A stretch of DNA of 64,000 bases, taken from contig DASWJS010000021.1 of assembly GCA_036397035.1 (NCBI GenBank), forward strand, positions 15,112 to 79,111. The letters run 5' to 3'. A model generated the notes under the pieces. That model was not told the DNA's origin. It made no database searches and worked only from the letters and a program-made list of their open reading frames with translations. Positions within the stretch are counted from its first letter, which is position 1, and the number at the start of each line of letters is the position of its first letter. The position numbers were made by a program, and so were the translations under genes. This DNA is from DASWJS01 sp036397035 (GTDB lineage: Bacteria > Actinomycetota > AC-67). This document shows, piece by piece, positions 33,135 to 40,537 of the stretch.

Positions 33135-33849
33135 TCGCGGCCAGCTCCGAGCGCAGCGGCCACGGGTTGCCGCGGCACCCCCACAGGCCCTTGGACTGCT
33201 GCATCATCACCGGCGCCCGCTCGCCCGGGCCCGGACACGAACGGTGGCCGTGGCCGAGCAAGTGCCCCACCTCGTGGTTGACGAGCAGCCGGCGGTACGG
33301 CCGCACGCGCATCGGCAGCGACGGAGACCCGTGCAGCCAGCGCGCGCTGTTGAGCACGGCCTCGCGCGTCCCGGCGCACGACCAGGTTGAGCGCACGCTG
33401 AGGCCGATCAGGGACATGCACCGGGCTTCGGTCGTCGCGGGCGTGCGCAGCGAGACCAGGTACTCGCCCCTGGGGTCGTAGCGGAAGCGGACGGCGCCGC
33501 TCGCCGTCCATCCGCGCGGGTCGCACAGGATCGAGCGAACCGTGCGGGCGAAGGCTTTCGTGCCGAAGGGCACCCCGCGTTGGACGTGGACGCGGAACCG
33601 GACCACGCGCGCGCCCTCCGGCCCGCACGCTTCGCGGCTCACGCGCCGAGGCTGCGGGGCGCTCCGAAGATCCAGCGCCGGGAGCGGCTCGAACCCCGGG
33701 AGCGCCTTCGGCGCGGGCTCGAAGGGCCGCAACGGGGCGACCTCGGCCGCTTGGGCGCTCAGGCGCGTGTAGAAGGTCCCCGAGGACGCCACGACCATCA
33801 GGACGGCGATGAGCGCCAGGACGATCCCCGCGCTCGTTCTCCTGGACAC
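33127..33849 (-). CDS. Exported DUF3152 protein with HExxHxxGxxH metalloprotease-like motif
   Basis: 240 residues. Signal/anchor helix SAGIVLALIAVLMVVASSGTF near residues 5-25, then a domain with a perfect metzincin-type zinc site NHEVGHLLGHGH and a following Met residue pair in APVMMQQSKGLWGC that could be the Met-turn. DUF3152 is widespread in Actinobacteria. GTG start with GGGGGGAGC immediately upstream. Likely an extracellular protease; substrate unknown. Confidence 0.82.
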   Translation of the reverse strand: MSRRTSAGIVLALIAVLMVVASSGTFYTRLSAQAAEVAPLRPFEPAPKALPGFEPLPALDLRSAPQPRRVSREACGPEGARVVRFRVHVQRGVPFGTKAFARTVRSILCDPRGWTASGAVRFRYDPRGEYLVSLRTPATTEARCMSLIGLSVRSTWSCAGTREAVLNSARWLHGSPSLPMRVRPYRRLLVNHEVGHLLGHGHRSCPGPGERAPVMMQQSKGLWGCRGNPWPLRSELAATS

Positions 33850-33912
33850 GCTCCCCCCTCCGCGCGCCGCTCGACTGCGCGCGTTGCTTTGCTCCCGGGG
33901 AAGGATGCTGCA

Positions 33913-33918
33913 AGGATA
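33913..33918 (-). promoter_or_regulatory. Possible -10 box TATCCT for the DUF3152 gene
   Basis: TATCCT about 63 bases before the DUF3152 GTG. It overlaps the region just upstream of the divergent GT4 gene, where AAGGAT eight bases before the GT4 ATG is a weak -10 candidate. Confidence 0.3.
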
Positions 33919-33925
33919 CCGCCTC

Positions 33926-35212
33926 ATGACCCGCCCGCTGCGCGTCCTGCTCCTGTCCTGGGAATACCCGCCACGAATCGTGGGCGGGCTCGGACGGCAC
34001 GTGCACCGGCTGTCGACCGCGCTTGCCGGCGCGGGGCACGAGGTGCACGTCGTCACGCGCGAGCACCCCGACGCGCCGTCCGAGGAGGTGCTCGACGGCG
34101 TCCACGTCGTCCGGGTAGGCGAGTACCCGCCCCTGATCGGCTTCGAGGACCTGGTGCCCTGGGTCCTGCAGTTCAACCTCGCCGTCCAGGCGCGCGCGAC
34201 CGAGCTGCTCCACGATGTCGACGTCGACTTGGTGCACGCGCACGACTGGCTCGTCGGCTACGCGGCCGCGGGACTCAAGGGGGTCTTCGAGCTGCCGCTC
34301 GTCACCACCGTGCACGCGACCGAGTACGGCCGGCACCAGGGCCACCTGCCCGGACCGATGAACAAGCTCATTCACCAGGTCGAGTGGTGGCTCACCTACG
34401 AAGCGCGCCGCGTGATCACCTGCTCGGAGTACATGGCCGACCAGGTGCGCACGATCTTCGAGCTGCCCGAGGCGAAGCAGGACGTGATCCCCAACGGCGT
34501 CGACCTGTCGGACTTCGACCGTCCCGACGACGTGGAGGAGTTCCGCGCGACGCGCGTCGGACCCGGCGAGAAGATGCTCTTCTACGCGGGGCGGCTCGAA
34601 TACGAAAAGGGCGTGCAGACCGTGCTCGATGCGCTGCCGCTCGTCCTCGCCGAGCAGCCCGCGCGCTTCTACGTGGCCGGCGTCGGCACGCACGCCGAAG
34701 CGCTGCGCGACCACGCCGAACGCCTCGGCCTCAGCGACCGCATCACGTTCCTCGGCTTCGTCGACGAGGCCGAGCTGCGCGCCTACTACGCCGCGGCCGA
34801 CCTCGCGGTCGTCCCGAGCCTCTACGAGCCCTTCGGCATGGTGGCCCTGGAGACGATGGCGAGCGGCACGCCCTGCATCGCGGCCGACACGGGGGGCTTG
34901 CGCGAGCTGATCGTTCACGACGCGACCGGGCTGCGCTTCACGCCCGGCGACCCGGCTTCGCTCGCCGGGATGATCCTGCGGCTGCTCACCGACCGGCGGC
35001 TCGACCAGCGACTGACCGTCGACGCGCGGCGCATGATCAACGACCAGTTCTCGTGGGCCTCGATCGCGCGCGGCACGGCCGAGGTCTACGCGCGCGCGAT
35101 CGCCGAGGAGCGCGAGCTGCGGCGCGGGCTCGGCCGCGAGGAGCGCATCCCGCTCCGCGTCATCCTCGGCCGCTCCGAGTTGCTCGGCTTGGCCGAAGGC
35201 GCCCGCGCCTAG
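33926..35212 (+). CDS. GT4 alpha-glucan glycosyltransferase, glycogen-synthase-like (Rv3032-like)
   Basis: 428 residues with a GT-B fold: N-terminal VLLLSWEYPPRIVGGLGRHV (nucleotide-sugar synthase-type GGLG loop), DLVHAHDWLVGYAAAGLK, and the C-terminal donor site FYAGRLEYEKGVQ with the E-x7-E motif in PSLYEPFGMVALETMASG. Predicted to build an alpha-1,4-glucan. With GH57 and the methyltransferase upstream it resembles the mycobacterial methylglucose polysaccharide set. The stop interlocks with that of the acyltransferase over a CTAG. Confidence 0.9.
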   Translation: MTRPLRVLLLSWEYPPRIVGGLGRHVHRLSTALAGAGHEVHVVTREHPDAPSEEVLDGVHVVRVGEYPPLIGFEDLVPWVLQFNLAVQARATELLHDVDVDLVHAHDWLVGYAAAGLKGVFELPLVTTVHATEYGRHQGHLPGPMNKLIHQVEWWLTYEARRVITCSEYMADQVRTIFELPEAKQDVIPNGVDLSDFDRPDDVEEFRATRVGPGEKMLFYAGRLEYEKGVQTVLDALPLVLAEQPARFYVAGVGTHAEALRDHAERLGLSDRITFLGFVDEAELRAYYAAADLAVVPSLYEPFGMVALETMASGTPCIAADTGGLRELIVHDATGLRFTPGDPASLAGMILRLLTDRRLDQRLTVDARRMINDQFSWASIARGTAEVYARAIAEERELRRGLGREERIPLRVILGRSELLGLAEGARA

Positions 35213-35901
35213 TCCGGCCGGCTCCCGTCGCGCATCTTCAGGACGCGGGCGGGGACGCCGCCGACGATCGCGCGCGGCGGCACGTCCTTGTTGACCAGCG
35301 CGTGGCTCGCGACGACCGCGCCCTCGCCGATTGTCACGCCGCGAAGGATCGTCGCCTTCTCGCCCACCCACACGTCGCGTCCGATCTTGACCGGCGACTT
35401 CACGATCCCCTGCGCGCGGATCGGCGTGTCGAGGTCCTCGGTGCGGTGGTCGAAGTCACAGATGTAGATCCAGTCGGCGAGGATCGACTCGTCGCCGATC
35501 TCGACGTCCAGGTAGCAGTTGATCGTGTTGTCGGCGCCGAGGACCGCCTTCGATCCGATCCGCAGGTCGCCTTCGTGGCAGCGGATCTTGTTGCCCCGGC
35601 CGATGAAGGCCCACTTGCCGAGCACGACTCGTCCGTACCCGCGCCGCGCGTAAATCTCCACGCCCGGGGCGATGAACACGAACCCCTCGGTGCGGATGTG
35701 CGGGTGCGTGACCTTGAACCGCAGGAACCGCAACCCGTGCATGACGAACCGAGGCGTGTAGAGCCGCCGCTGCCTGATGAACCGAGCCGTGCGGACGATC
35801 CGCTCCCACCGCGACCGGGCGGGCACGGCGGGCGCCGGGTCGGGGACGGCCCGCGGCCACGGCCGAACCCCGGACCTCGCTTCCTTCGGTTCCGCCCCCA
35901 T
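35209..35901 (-). CDS. Left-handed beta-helix acyltransferase (hexapeptide repeat family)
   Basis: 230 residues. After a basic N-terminal region (residues about 30-60) come at least seven hexapeptide turns (VEIYARRGYGRVVLGKWAFIGRGN, LRIGSKAVLGADNT, VEIGDESILADWI, VKIGRDVWVGEKATILRGVTIGEGAVVAS), and the end VPPRAIVGGVPARVLKM is typical of WbbJ/CysE-like acyltransferases. Position next to a GT4/GH57/methyltransferase set suggests it acylates the same polysaccharide, as proposed for Rv3034c in mycobacteria. Acyl donor unproven. Confidence 0.85.
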   Translation of the reverse strand: MGAEPKEARSGVRPWPRAVPDPAPAVPARSRWERIVRTARFIRQRRLYTPRFVMHGLRFLRFKVTHPHIRTEGFVFIAPGVEIYARRGYGRVVLGKWAFIGRGNKIRCHEGDLRIGSKAVLGADNTINCYLDVEIGDESILADWIYICDFDHRTEDLDTPIRAQGIVKSPVKIGRDVWVGEKATILRGVTIGEGAVVASHALVNKDVPPRAIVGGVPARVLKMRDGSRPD

Positions 35902-35903
35902 CG

Positions 35904-36074
35904 TCAGGCCTCCGCCTCCGCCGCGAGCAGGACGTACAAGACATCCGCTTCCTCATCGTGGGTCGGGACGGCCATCCTCACCCCGTGCGCCCAACCGTAG
36001 AATCCGTGTTCAGCCCGGTCGATCATCCGAGAGAGAATACCCTTCAAGTCTGGAGCGGGAGCGCGTTCACCCAT
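35904..36074 (-). CDS. 56-codon ORF after the nucleotidyltransferase gene
   Basis: A short frame MGERAPAPDLKGILSRM ... EEADVLYVLLAAEAEA. Its ATG overlaps the last codons of the nucleotidyltransferase (ATGGGTGA), and its stop is two bases before the acyltransferase ATG. Composition and codon use match the nucleotidyltransferase gene, not random GC-rich shadow. An internal ATG at 36026 with TATTCT seven bases upstream is an alternative. No homologue recognised; it could be a third component of the pair upstream. Confidence 0.45.
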   Translation of the reverse strand: MGERAPAPDLKGILSRMIDRAEHGFYGWAHGVRMAVPTHDEEADVLYVLLAAEAEA

Positions 36075-36771
36075 CGAATGCCGCCCGCAACTCGGCCAAC
36101 AGGTCTTGCGCCAGGATCACGACGGAGGTGGCCGCTTCCTCGGGGTCACCGATCACCTCCAGAGCGCGCGCGATCATTCTCACCCCTTCTGCTTCGTGCG
36201 TTCCGAACAGTTCGGCAAGAGCTGGGAGGGCATCCCGCGCGACAGGTTCGACGCGCGCGTCGGCCACCATCCGTCCAAAGCCTTCGACCAGCTCTCCCGT
36301 TCCAACCTCGCGGAAGAGCCGGTATGCGTCCAATGCGTCCTTGTCGAAGAGCCGATGCTCGTTACCGAGTCGGTCCCGCAACTTGAACACTTTGGAGACC
36401 AGCAGCGCCGACGAAGCGCCGTGCCCGTCGAGGCTCGCGCTACGCCCCTTCCGCCCGCCGACGGATTGCGGAACGAGCAGATCGATAGAGCCTTCGCGGC
36501 GTTTCCAGATACCCGGCTGGCTTCCCGGCTGGAATCCCGCCCCTTTCATCACCGAATCGAGCGCGGGCGTCGTACCAAGCACGCTTGGGATGACAGCGAT
36601 GTCGCCGTCGGTCGTGAACGGCGCGACGGCGATCGTTGCTTCGCCGACGTGCTGGTAGATGGCCTGCGCTCCGACGAGAACGAGCGCGTCGTGATGAGGC
36701 TGCAGAGCCTCAAGCGCGTCCAGCAGCAGACGACGCGCTTGGACGTAGGTCGGGTCAGGCTCGCCACGCAT
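36067..36771 (-). CDS. MNT/AbiEii-like nucleotidyltransferase
   Basis: 234 residues. Nucleotidyltransferase core LVLVGAQAIYQHV then TTDGDIAVIP gives Asp55 and Asp57, with the third acid Asp97 in EGSIDLLVP. The C-terminal HRLFDKDALDAYRLFREV resembles the helical KDxxD segment of AbiEii-type toxins. ATG chosen because GGGAGG lies eight bases upstream; it overlaps the end of the wHTH gene by 17 bases. Such enzymes transfer nucleotides to tRNA or proteins. Toxin function is inferred from partner and fold. Confidence 0.7.
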   Translation of the reverse strand: MRGEPDPTYVQARRLLLDALEALQPHHDALVLVGAQAIYQHVGEATIAVAPFTTDGDIAVIPSVLGTTPALDSVMKGAGFQPGSQPGIWKRREGSIDLLVPQSVGGRKGRSASLDGHGASSALLVSKVFKLRDRLGNEHRLFDKDALDAYRLFREVGTGELVEGFGRMVADARVEPVARDALPALAELFGTHEAEGVRMIARALEVIGDPEEAATSVVILAQDLLAELRAAFDG

Positions 36772-37825
36772 CCTCGTGACCTCCCATCCATGCCAGAAGC
36801 TCGTCACCCTCGGCCGGGCCTCGCCCAGGACTCGTCAGCAGATCGGCCGCCGCTTGACTAAGAGCGACGCAGGGTAAATCGTCATTCATGCGCGTCCGCT
36901 GCCAGGCGATCCCACCGAAAGACTCGACCAGCAAGACGTTGGTACCGGTGTCGGCCTCGCGCAGGTCAAGTGACGTGACTGCATTCGCAAACGAATCCAC
37001 GTAAACAACGGCGAGCCTCGGCGGAGCCACCCTGAGTTCGTTGGGCACGGCCAATGAACCCGTCACGGCATAGTGACCGTCCCACTCCGCGAGCCGAGTG
37101 CAGAGCCAGGGAACCCCGCGCGGGGCTACGTACGAGGCAGTCCGATTCGAAGTAAGCAGTCCGTAGTCTTCGACCCACCGGCGAGTGATGGGTGCCGGGT
37201 TCGCGCGGCGTACCGGACCTCGCGGCTCGCGTTCGATCAGCGATTCTTGCTCGAGGAGTTCGACGACTCGGCTAACCGTAGGGGCGGGAACCTTGATCCG
37301 CTCGCCAAGATCACGGACCCCATACGGCGGCCGGAAGTCACACAGCGCGCGAACGACGCGCGCCGCTGCTGGACCACGGAGTGATCCCAGGGACCTAGTC
37401 GTTCCCCATGGGTCGCGGTCCGCGCCCTGGGTTTCGAGATAGAGGACTGGCCTCTCCAGCGAGATTCGAAGGTTCCCGGTCATGTCGAAGTATCCGAACC
37501 CATTGGAAGCAAGCAAGGCGCAGGCGCGCCTGCTCAAGTACGGTGCCGCGACAAGAATCTGCCCGGACCGGCCGGTCGGTGCCCACATGGCCAGCTGCAG
37601 CGCCTCCTTGGGGGTCAGCCGGCCGGTCTTCGCGGTGACAGCTATCTCGGTTGGGGTCCGACCGTCTGGCCCCGCGATGGCGAGCGTGGCGTCGACATCG
37701 GCCGCCAAGAGCCCGCGTTGCCGGGTTGGGCGCAATGCAACCGTCCATCCCAACGGCAGGCGCGCCTGGACCGCTTCCTCGAGGCCGCCGAGAAGTTCTG
37801 TTTCACGAAACCTTGTGTTGCGCAC
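36755..37825 (-). CDS. wHTH protein with nuclease-like N-terminal fold, AbiEi-like
   Basis: 356 residues. The N-terminal domain (about 30-140) has VDATLAIAGPDG, PTEIAVTAK and FGYFDMTGNLRI, a pattern like degenerate PD-(D/E)xK folds. A winged helix follows (GVRDLGERIKVPAPTVSRVVELLEQESLIER, about 165-195), then a C-terminal domain. GTG start lies ten bases after a strong promoter; an upstream TTG is part of the -35 box. Overlap with the nucleotidyltransferase and the HTH suggest an antitoxin/repressor of type IV AbiEi style. Sequence is AT-richer than its neighbours, pointing to horizontal acquisition. Confidence 0.65.
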   Translation of the reverse strand: MRNTRFRETELLGGLEEAVQARLPLGWTVALRPTRQRGLLAADVDATLAIAGPDGRTPTEIAVTAKTGRLTPKEALQLAMWAPTGRSGQILVAAPYLSRRACALLASNGFGYFDMTGNLRISLERPVLYLETQGADRDPWGTTRSLGSLRGPAAARVVRALCDFRPPYGVRDLGERIKVPAPTVSRVVELLEQESLIEREPRGPVRRANPAPITRRWVEDYGLLTSNRTASYVAPRGVPWLCTRLAEWDGHYAVTGSLAVPNELRVAPPRLAVVYVDSFANAVTSLDLREADTGTNVLLVESFGGIAWQRTRMNDDLPCVALSQAAADLLTSPGRGPAEGDELLAWMGGHEDAWRA

Positions 37826-37835
37826 GGTGTGCAAC
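37817..37835. promoter_or_regulatory. 19-bp palindromic operator over the wHTH gene start
   Basis: GTTGCGCACGGTGTGCAAC is symmetric except for the centre and one pair. It directly follows the -10 box and covers the GTG start codon, so bound protein would block initiation. A further half-site TGCAACA recurs at 37847-37853, 17 bases from the copy at 37830. The adjacent wHTH protein is the natural ligand. Confidence 0.6.
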
Positions 37836-37864
37836 AGTCTAATCTCTGCAACATCGCAGGTCAA
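37836..37864 (-). promoter_or_regulatory. Promoter TTGACC-17 bp-TAGACT for the wHTH/nucleotidyltransferase genes
   Basis: -35 TTGACC (37864-37859) and -10 TAGACT (37841-37836) are separated by exactly 17 bases. The predicted start is about four bases before the GTG codon, so the mRNA has almost no leader. Best two-element promoter seen in the window. Confidence 0.7.
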
Positions 37865-37876
37865 GACCCATCTTGC

Positions 37877-38800
37877 TTAGGACAGAGTCTCGGCTGGCTT
37901 CTCGCCGTAGAGGAGGAGGTTGTAGAACAGGTCCCGCGGCACCAGGCGGCGCACGAGGACGTTGTCGAGCCGGTACAGCGAGATGTAGGAGGAGTACGCG
38001 AAGTACGGCCACTGCCGCGGGAGCAGCCCGGGCTTGGCCATGGCCTCGATCGTGCGCATGCTCCAGCCCCACACGCCGCTCAGCAGCTCCTCGGTGCGAA
38101 CGCGCACGTTCGCGAACCCTGCCTCGCGGGCCCACCGCTCGACCATGCGCGGATGGAACTCGTGCAGGTCGACGTGGGCCTCCAGCTCGGCATCGGGATC
38201 CGTCTCCTCGGCGCGTTCGCGCAGCAGGCCCAGTCGCCCACCGACCGCGCGGAAGGTCCGCCCGGTGACCTTCTTGGCGGTGTCGACGATCCTGAAGCCG
38301 ATCCGCGTCGGCTCGCCGGCGATGACCAAGGTGCCGCCCGGCTTCAGGACGCGATACGCCTCCGCCAGCGCCGCCTCGACGTCGGGCAGATGGTGGAGCA
38401 CCGCGTGCCCGAGCACCGTGTCGAACGTGCCGTCCTCGAACGGGAGCGCCTCGGCGTCGGCGGTGCGAGCGGTCATCGGGATCCCCGCCGCGGCGGCGTT
38501 GCGCAGGCAGGCCTCGACCATCCCGGGCGAGATGTCGGTCGCGTGCGCATCCTCGACCAGGCCCGCGAGCGCGAGGTTGATCACGAAGAAGCCGGTCCCC
38601 GCGCCGATCTCGAGCACCGTCCCGTAGGGCCGCTCGGGCGCGACGAGGAGGAACTTCTCGCGCGCGTACGCGGTCACGCGCTGGTCGAAGGTGATCCCCC
38701 ACTTCTGGTCGTACTGCGACGCTTCCCAGTCGTGGTAGCGGACGTTCGCGGTCTTCGGGTCGAGGACTTCCGTTTTGGGCCGATCGGTGATGGTGGGCAT
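37877..38800 (-). CDS. Class I SAM-dependent methyltransferase (UbiE-like)
   Basis: 307 residues. SAM motif VLEIGAGTGFFVINLA near residues 61-76, ATDISPGMVEACL, and HAVLHHLPDVEAALAEAYRVLKPGG. The C-terminal 130 residues are specific to this subgroup (GFRIVDTAKKVTG ... YSSYISLYRLDNVL). ATG chosen because TATCCT ends eight bases upstream. With the enoyl-CoA hydratase nearby it resembles the Rv3038c-echA17 region of mycobacteria (from memory), so it may belong to the methylated polysaccharide pathway. Confidence 0.82.
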   Translation of the reverse strand: MPTITDRPKTEVLDPKTANVRYHDWEASQYDQKWGITFDQRVTAYAREKFLLVAPERPYGTVLEIGAGTGFFVINLALAGLVEDAHATDISPGMVEACLRNAAAAGIPMTARTADAEALPFEDGTFDTVLGHAVLHHLPDVEAALAEAYRVLKPGGTLVIAGEPTRIGFRIVDTAKKVTGRTFRAVGGRLGLLRERAEETDPDAELEAHVDLHEFHPRMVERWAREAGFANVRVRTEELLSGVWGWSMRTIEAMAKPGLLPRQWPYFAYSSYISLYRLDNVLVRRLVPRDLFYNLLLYGEKPAETLS

Positions 38801-38808
38801 GGGGCGCA

Positions 38809-38814
38809 AGGATA
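38809..38814 (-). promoter_or_regulatory. -10 box TATCCT for the UbiE-like methyltransferase
   Basis: TATCCT ends eight bases before the ATG, without a Shine-Dalgarno between; leaderless geometry. Confidence 0.5.
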
Positions 38815-38858
38815 CCGGGACCGCAGGAGCCGGGCGTCCTCGCGTCGAATCCGGCTCC

Positions 38859-39653
38859 ATGTGCCGGACCCTCTCCACGCGCGCTCGGAACGCCGCCATG
38901 CTCCTCGCGGCAGCGGTTTCCGTGCTCGCGATCCCGGCGGCCGGCGAGGCCGCGCTCCCCAAGCGGATCGCATCGAGCTTCTTCTCCAAGAAGATCACGA
39001 TCGACGACGACACGAAATGGCGGCTCGCGTGCAACGGCCCGTTCTCGTCCAACACGCAGATCCACGTGCTGGTCGTCAGCGTCGAGCCGGCAGACGGATC
39101 GGACCCGTTCACGTTCCAGTTCACCAGCACGTTCGTCAACAGCACCTGGACGATCGTCAAGGTCGGGCCCTACACCCACGAAGAGCACACCGGCCCGTCA
39201 TCCACCTGGGAGGCCGGCGGCGGGCCGTCGATGAGCGGCAGGTCGCAGCCGGCGGGGACGCTGCGGGTCGCCGGCGCGTCGTGGGGAAACACCCTCCGCA
39301 CCTGCGTCGTGACGCTCGACGGCGTCAAGAAGGAGTTGAAGAAGCGCCCCCGCTCGAACGCCCGCTACTGGCTGCCGACCGACGGGGAGGGCGCAGCCAG
39401 TTCCTCGAACGTCGAGAGCACCTGGGCGATCCGGTTCGAAGCCGACTTCGACGGCTTCCTCGTCGCGGCGCACGGAGGCAGCGCCGAGCAGGGAGTTGCG
39501 ATCGCGGTCCCGCCGGAAGGAGACCCGGTCGTCGGCCGGCCTTTCTTCTTGGTCGCGCGGCCGACGTCCGGAACGTGGCGCTTCACGTCGGCGGGGTCCG
39601 GGCCGGCGCTGTTCGGCTTCGACCTCATGACGGCGCTCGTCCTGCCGCGCTGA
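38859..39653 (+). CDS. Exported hypothetical protein
   Basis: 264 residues beginning with a Sec signal peptide (STRARNAAMLLAAAVSVLAIPAAGEAA). The mature part is beta-rich with tracts such as TFQFTSTFVNSTWTIVKVG and no recognisable catalytic site; two Cys (LACNGP, LRTCVV) may pair. The start is the ATG that puts the charged n-region directly before the hydrophobic core. Divergent from the UbiE-like methyltransferase. No family recognised. Confidence 0.7.
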   Translation: MCRTLSTRARNAAMLLAAAVSVLAIPAAGEAALPKRIASSFFSKKITIDDDTKWRLACNGPFSSNTQIHVLVVSVEPADGSDPFTFQFTSTFVNSTWTIVKVGPYTHEEHTGPSSTWEAGGGPSMSGRSQPAGTLRVAGASWGNTLRTCVVTLDGVKKELKKRPRSNARYWLPTDGEGAASSSNVESTWAIRFEADFDGFLVAAHGGSAEQGVAIAVPPEGDPVVGRPFFLVARPTSGTWRFTSAGSGPALFGFDLMTALVLPR

Positions 39654-39692
39654 GGTCCCGCCCGGCACGCCGCCCGCGTCCGGCGCCCTACG

Positions 39693-40478
39693 TCAGCGCC
39701 CGGTGAACGTGGCCTTGCCGGGGCCGTGCTCGATGAACGAGCGCATGCCGGCCTTCTGGTCCTCGGTGGCGAACAGGTTCACGAAGACCTCGCGCTCGAA
39801 CGCCAGCGCGTCGCCCATGTCCATCTCCAGCCCGCGCTGGATCGCCATCTTGGCCGCGCGCAGCGCCACGAGGGGACCGCGCGCGTACGCGGCCGCCATC
39901 TCTACGGCGGTCTTGTAGACGTCCTCCGCCGGAACGACCTTGTCCACCAGCCCGATCTGGAGCGCTTCCACGCACCCGACGAACCGGCCCGAATAGATGA
40001 TGTCCTTCGCGCGCGCCGGACCCACCAGGCGCGGCAGTCGTTGCGTCCCCCCGGCGCCCGGGATGATGCCCAGCAGGATCTCGGGCTGGCCGACCTGGGC
40101 GTTGTCGGCCATCACGCGGAAGTCGCAGCACATCATCAGCTCGCACCCGCCGCCGAGCGCGAAGCCGTTCACCGCGGCGATCGTGACCTTGGGGATCTCC
40201 TCGACCTGGGTGAAGACGCCCTGCAGCCCGGCCATCCGGTTCATCATCTCGGCGGGCGTGCGCTCGGCCATCTCCTTGATGTCGGCCCCGGCCGCGAACA
40301 CCTTGTCGCCCCCGGTCACGACGATCGCCTTCACCGTGTCGTTGAACGTCGCCTCGCGGGCGGCGTCGGCAAGCCCCTCGACGACCTCGGCGTTGATCGC
40401 GTTCATCTTCGGCCGGTCAAGCCGGATGGTCCCGACGCCCGTCCCCTCGTCGATCTCGAACCGTACGACGTCACTCAT
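39693..40478 (-). CDS. Enoyl-CoA hydratase/isomerase family protein
   Basis: 261 residues, crotonase fold. Oxyanion-hole segments FAAGADIKEM and NGFALGGGCELMM, and the first catalytic Glu in QPEILLGIIPGAGGTQRLPR are intact. The second catalytic position, Glu in AMExVLTG of classical hydratases, is Asp here (AKDIIYSG), as in many actinobacterial paralogues. Start ATG has GGGGGAG upstream. Likely fatty acid or branched-chain acyl-CoA catabolism; its precise substrate is unknown. Confidence 0.9.
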   Translation of the reverse strand: MSDVVRFEIDEGTGVGTIRLDRPKMNAINAEVVEGLADAAREATFNDTVKAIVVTGGDKVFAAGADIKEMAERTPAEMMNRMAGLQGVFTQVEEIPKVTIAAVNGFALGGGCELMMCCDFRVMADNAQVGQPEILLGIIPGAGGTQRLPRLVGPARAKDIIYSGRFVGCVEALQIGLVDKVVPAEDVYKTAVEMAAAYARGPLVALRAAKMAIQRGLEMDMGDALAFEREVFVNLFATEDQKAGMRSFIEHGPGKATFTGR

Positions 40479-40537
40479 CGCGCTCCCCCTCGGTCGCGAC
40501 GCATCGTAGCAGCGCGCGCTGTGGCATCATCCGGCGC

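Noticed and set aside
37826..37864. TTG start giving a 13-residue longer wHTH protein
   Set aside because: The TTG lies in the -35 hexamer TTGACC, and a GTG downstream of the -10 box fits better.
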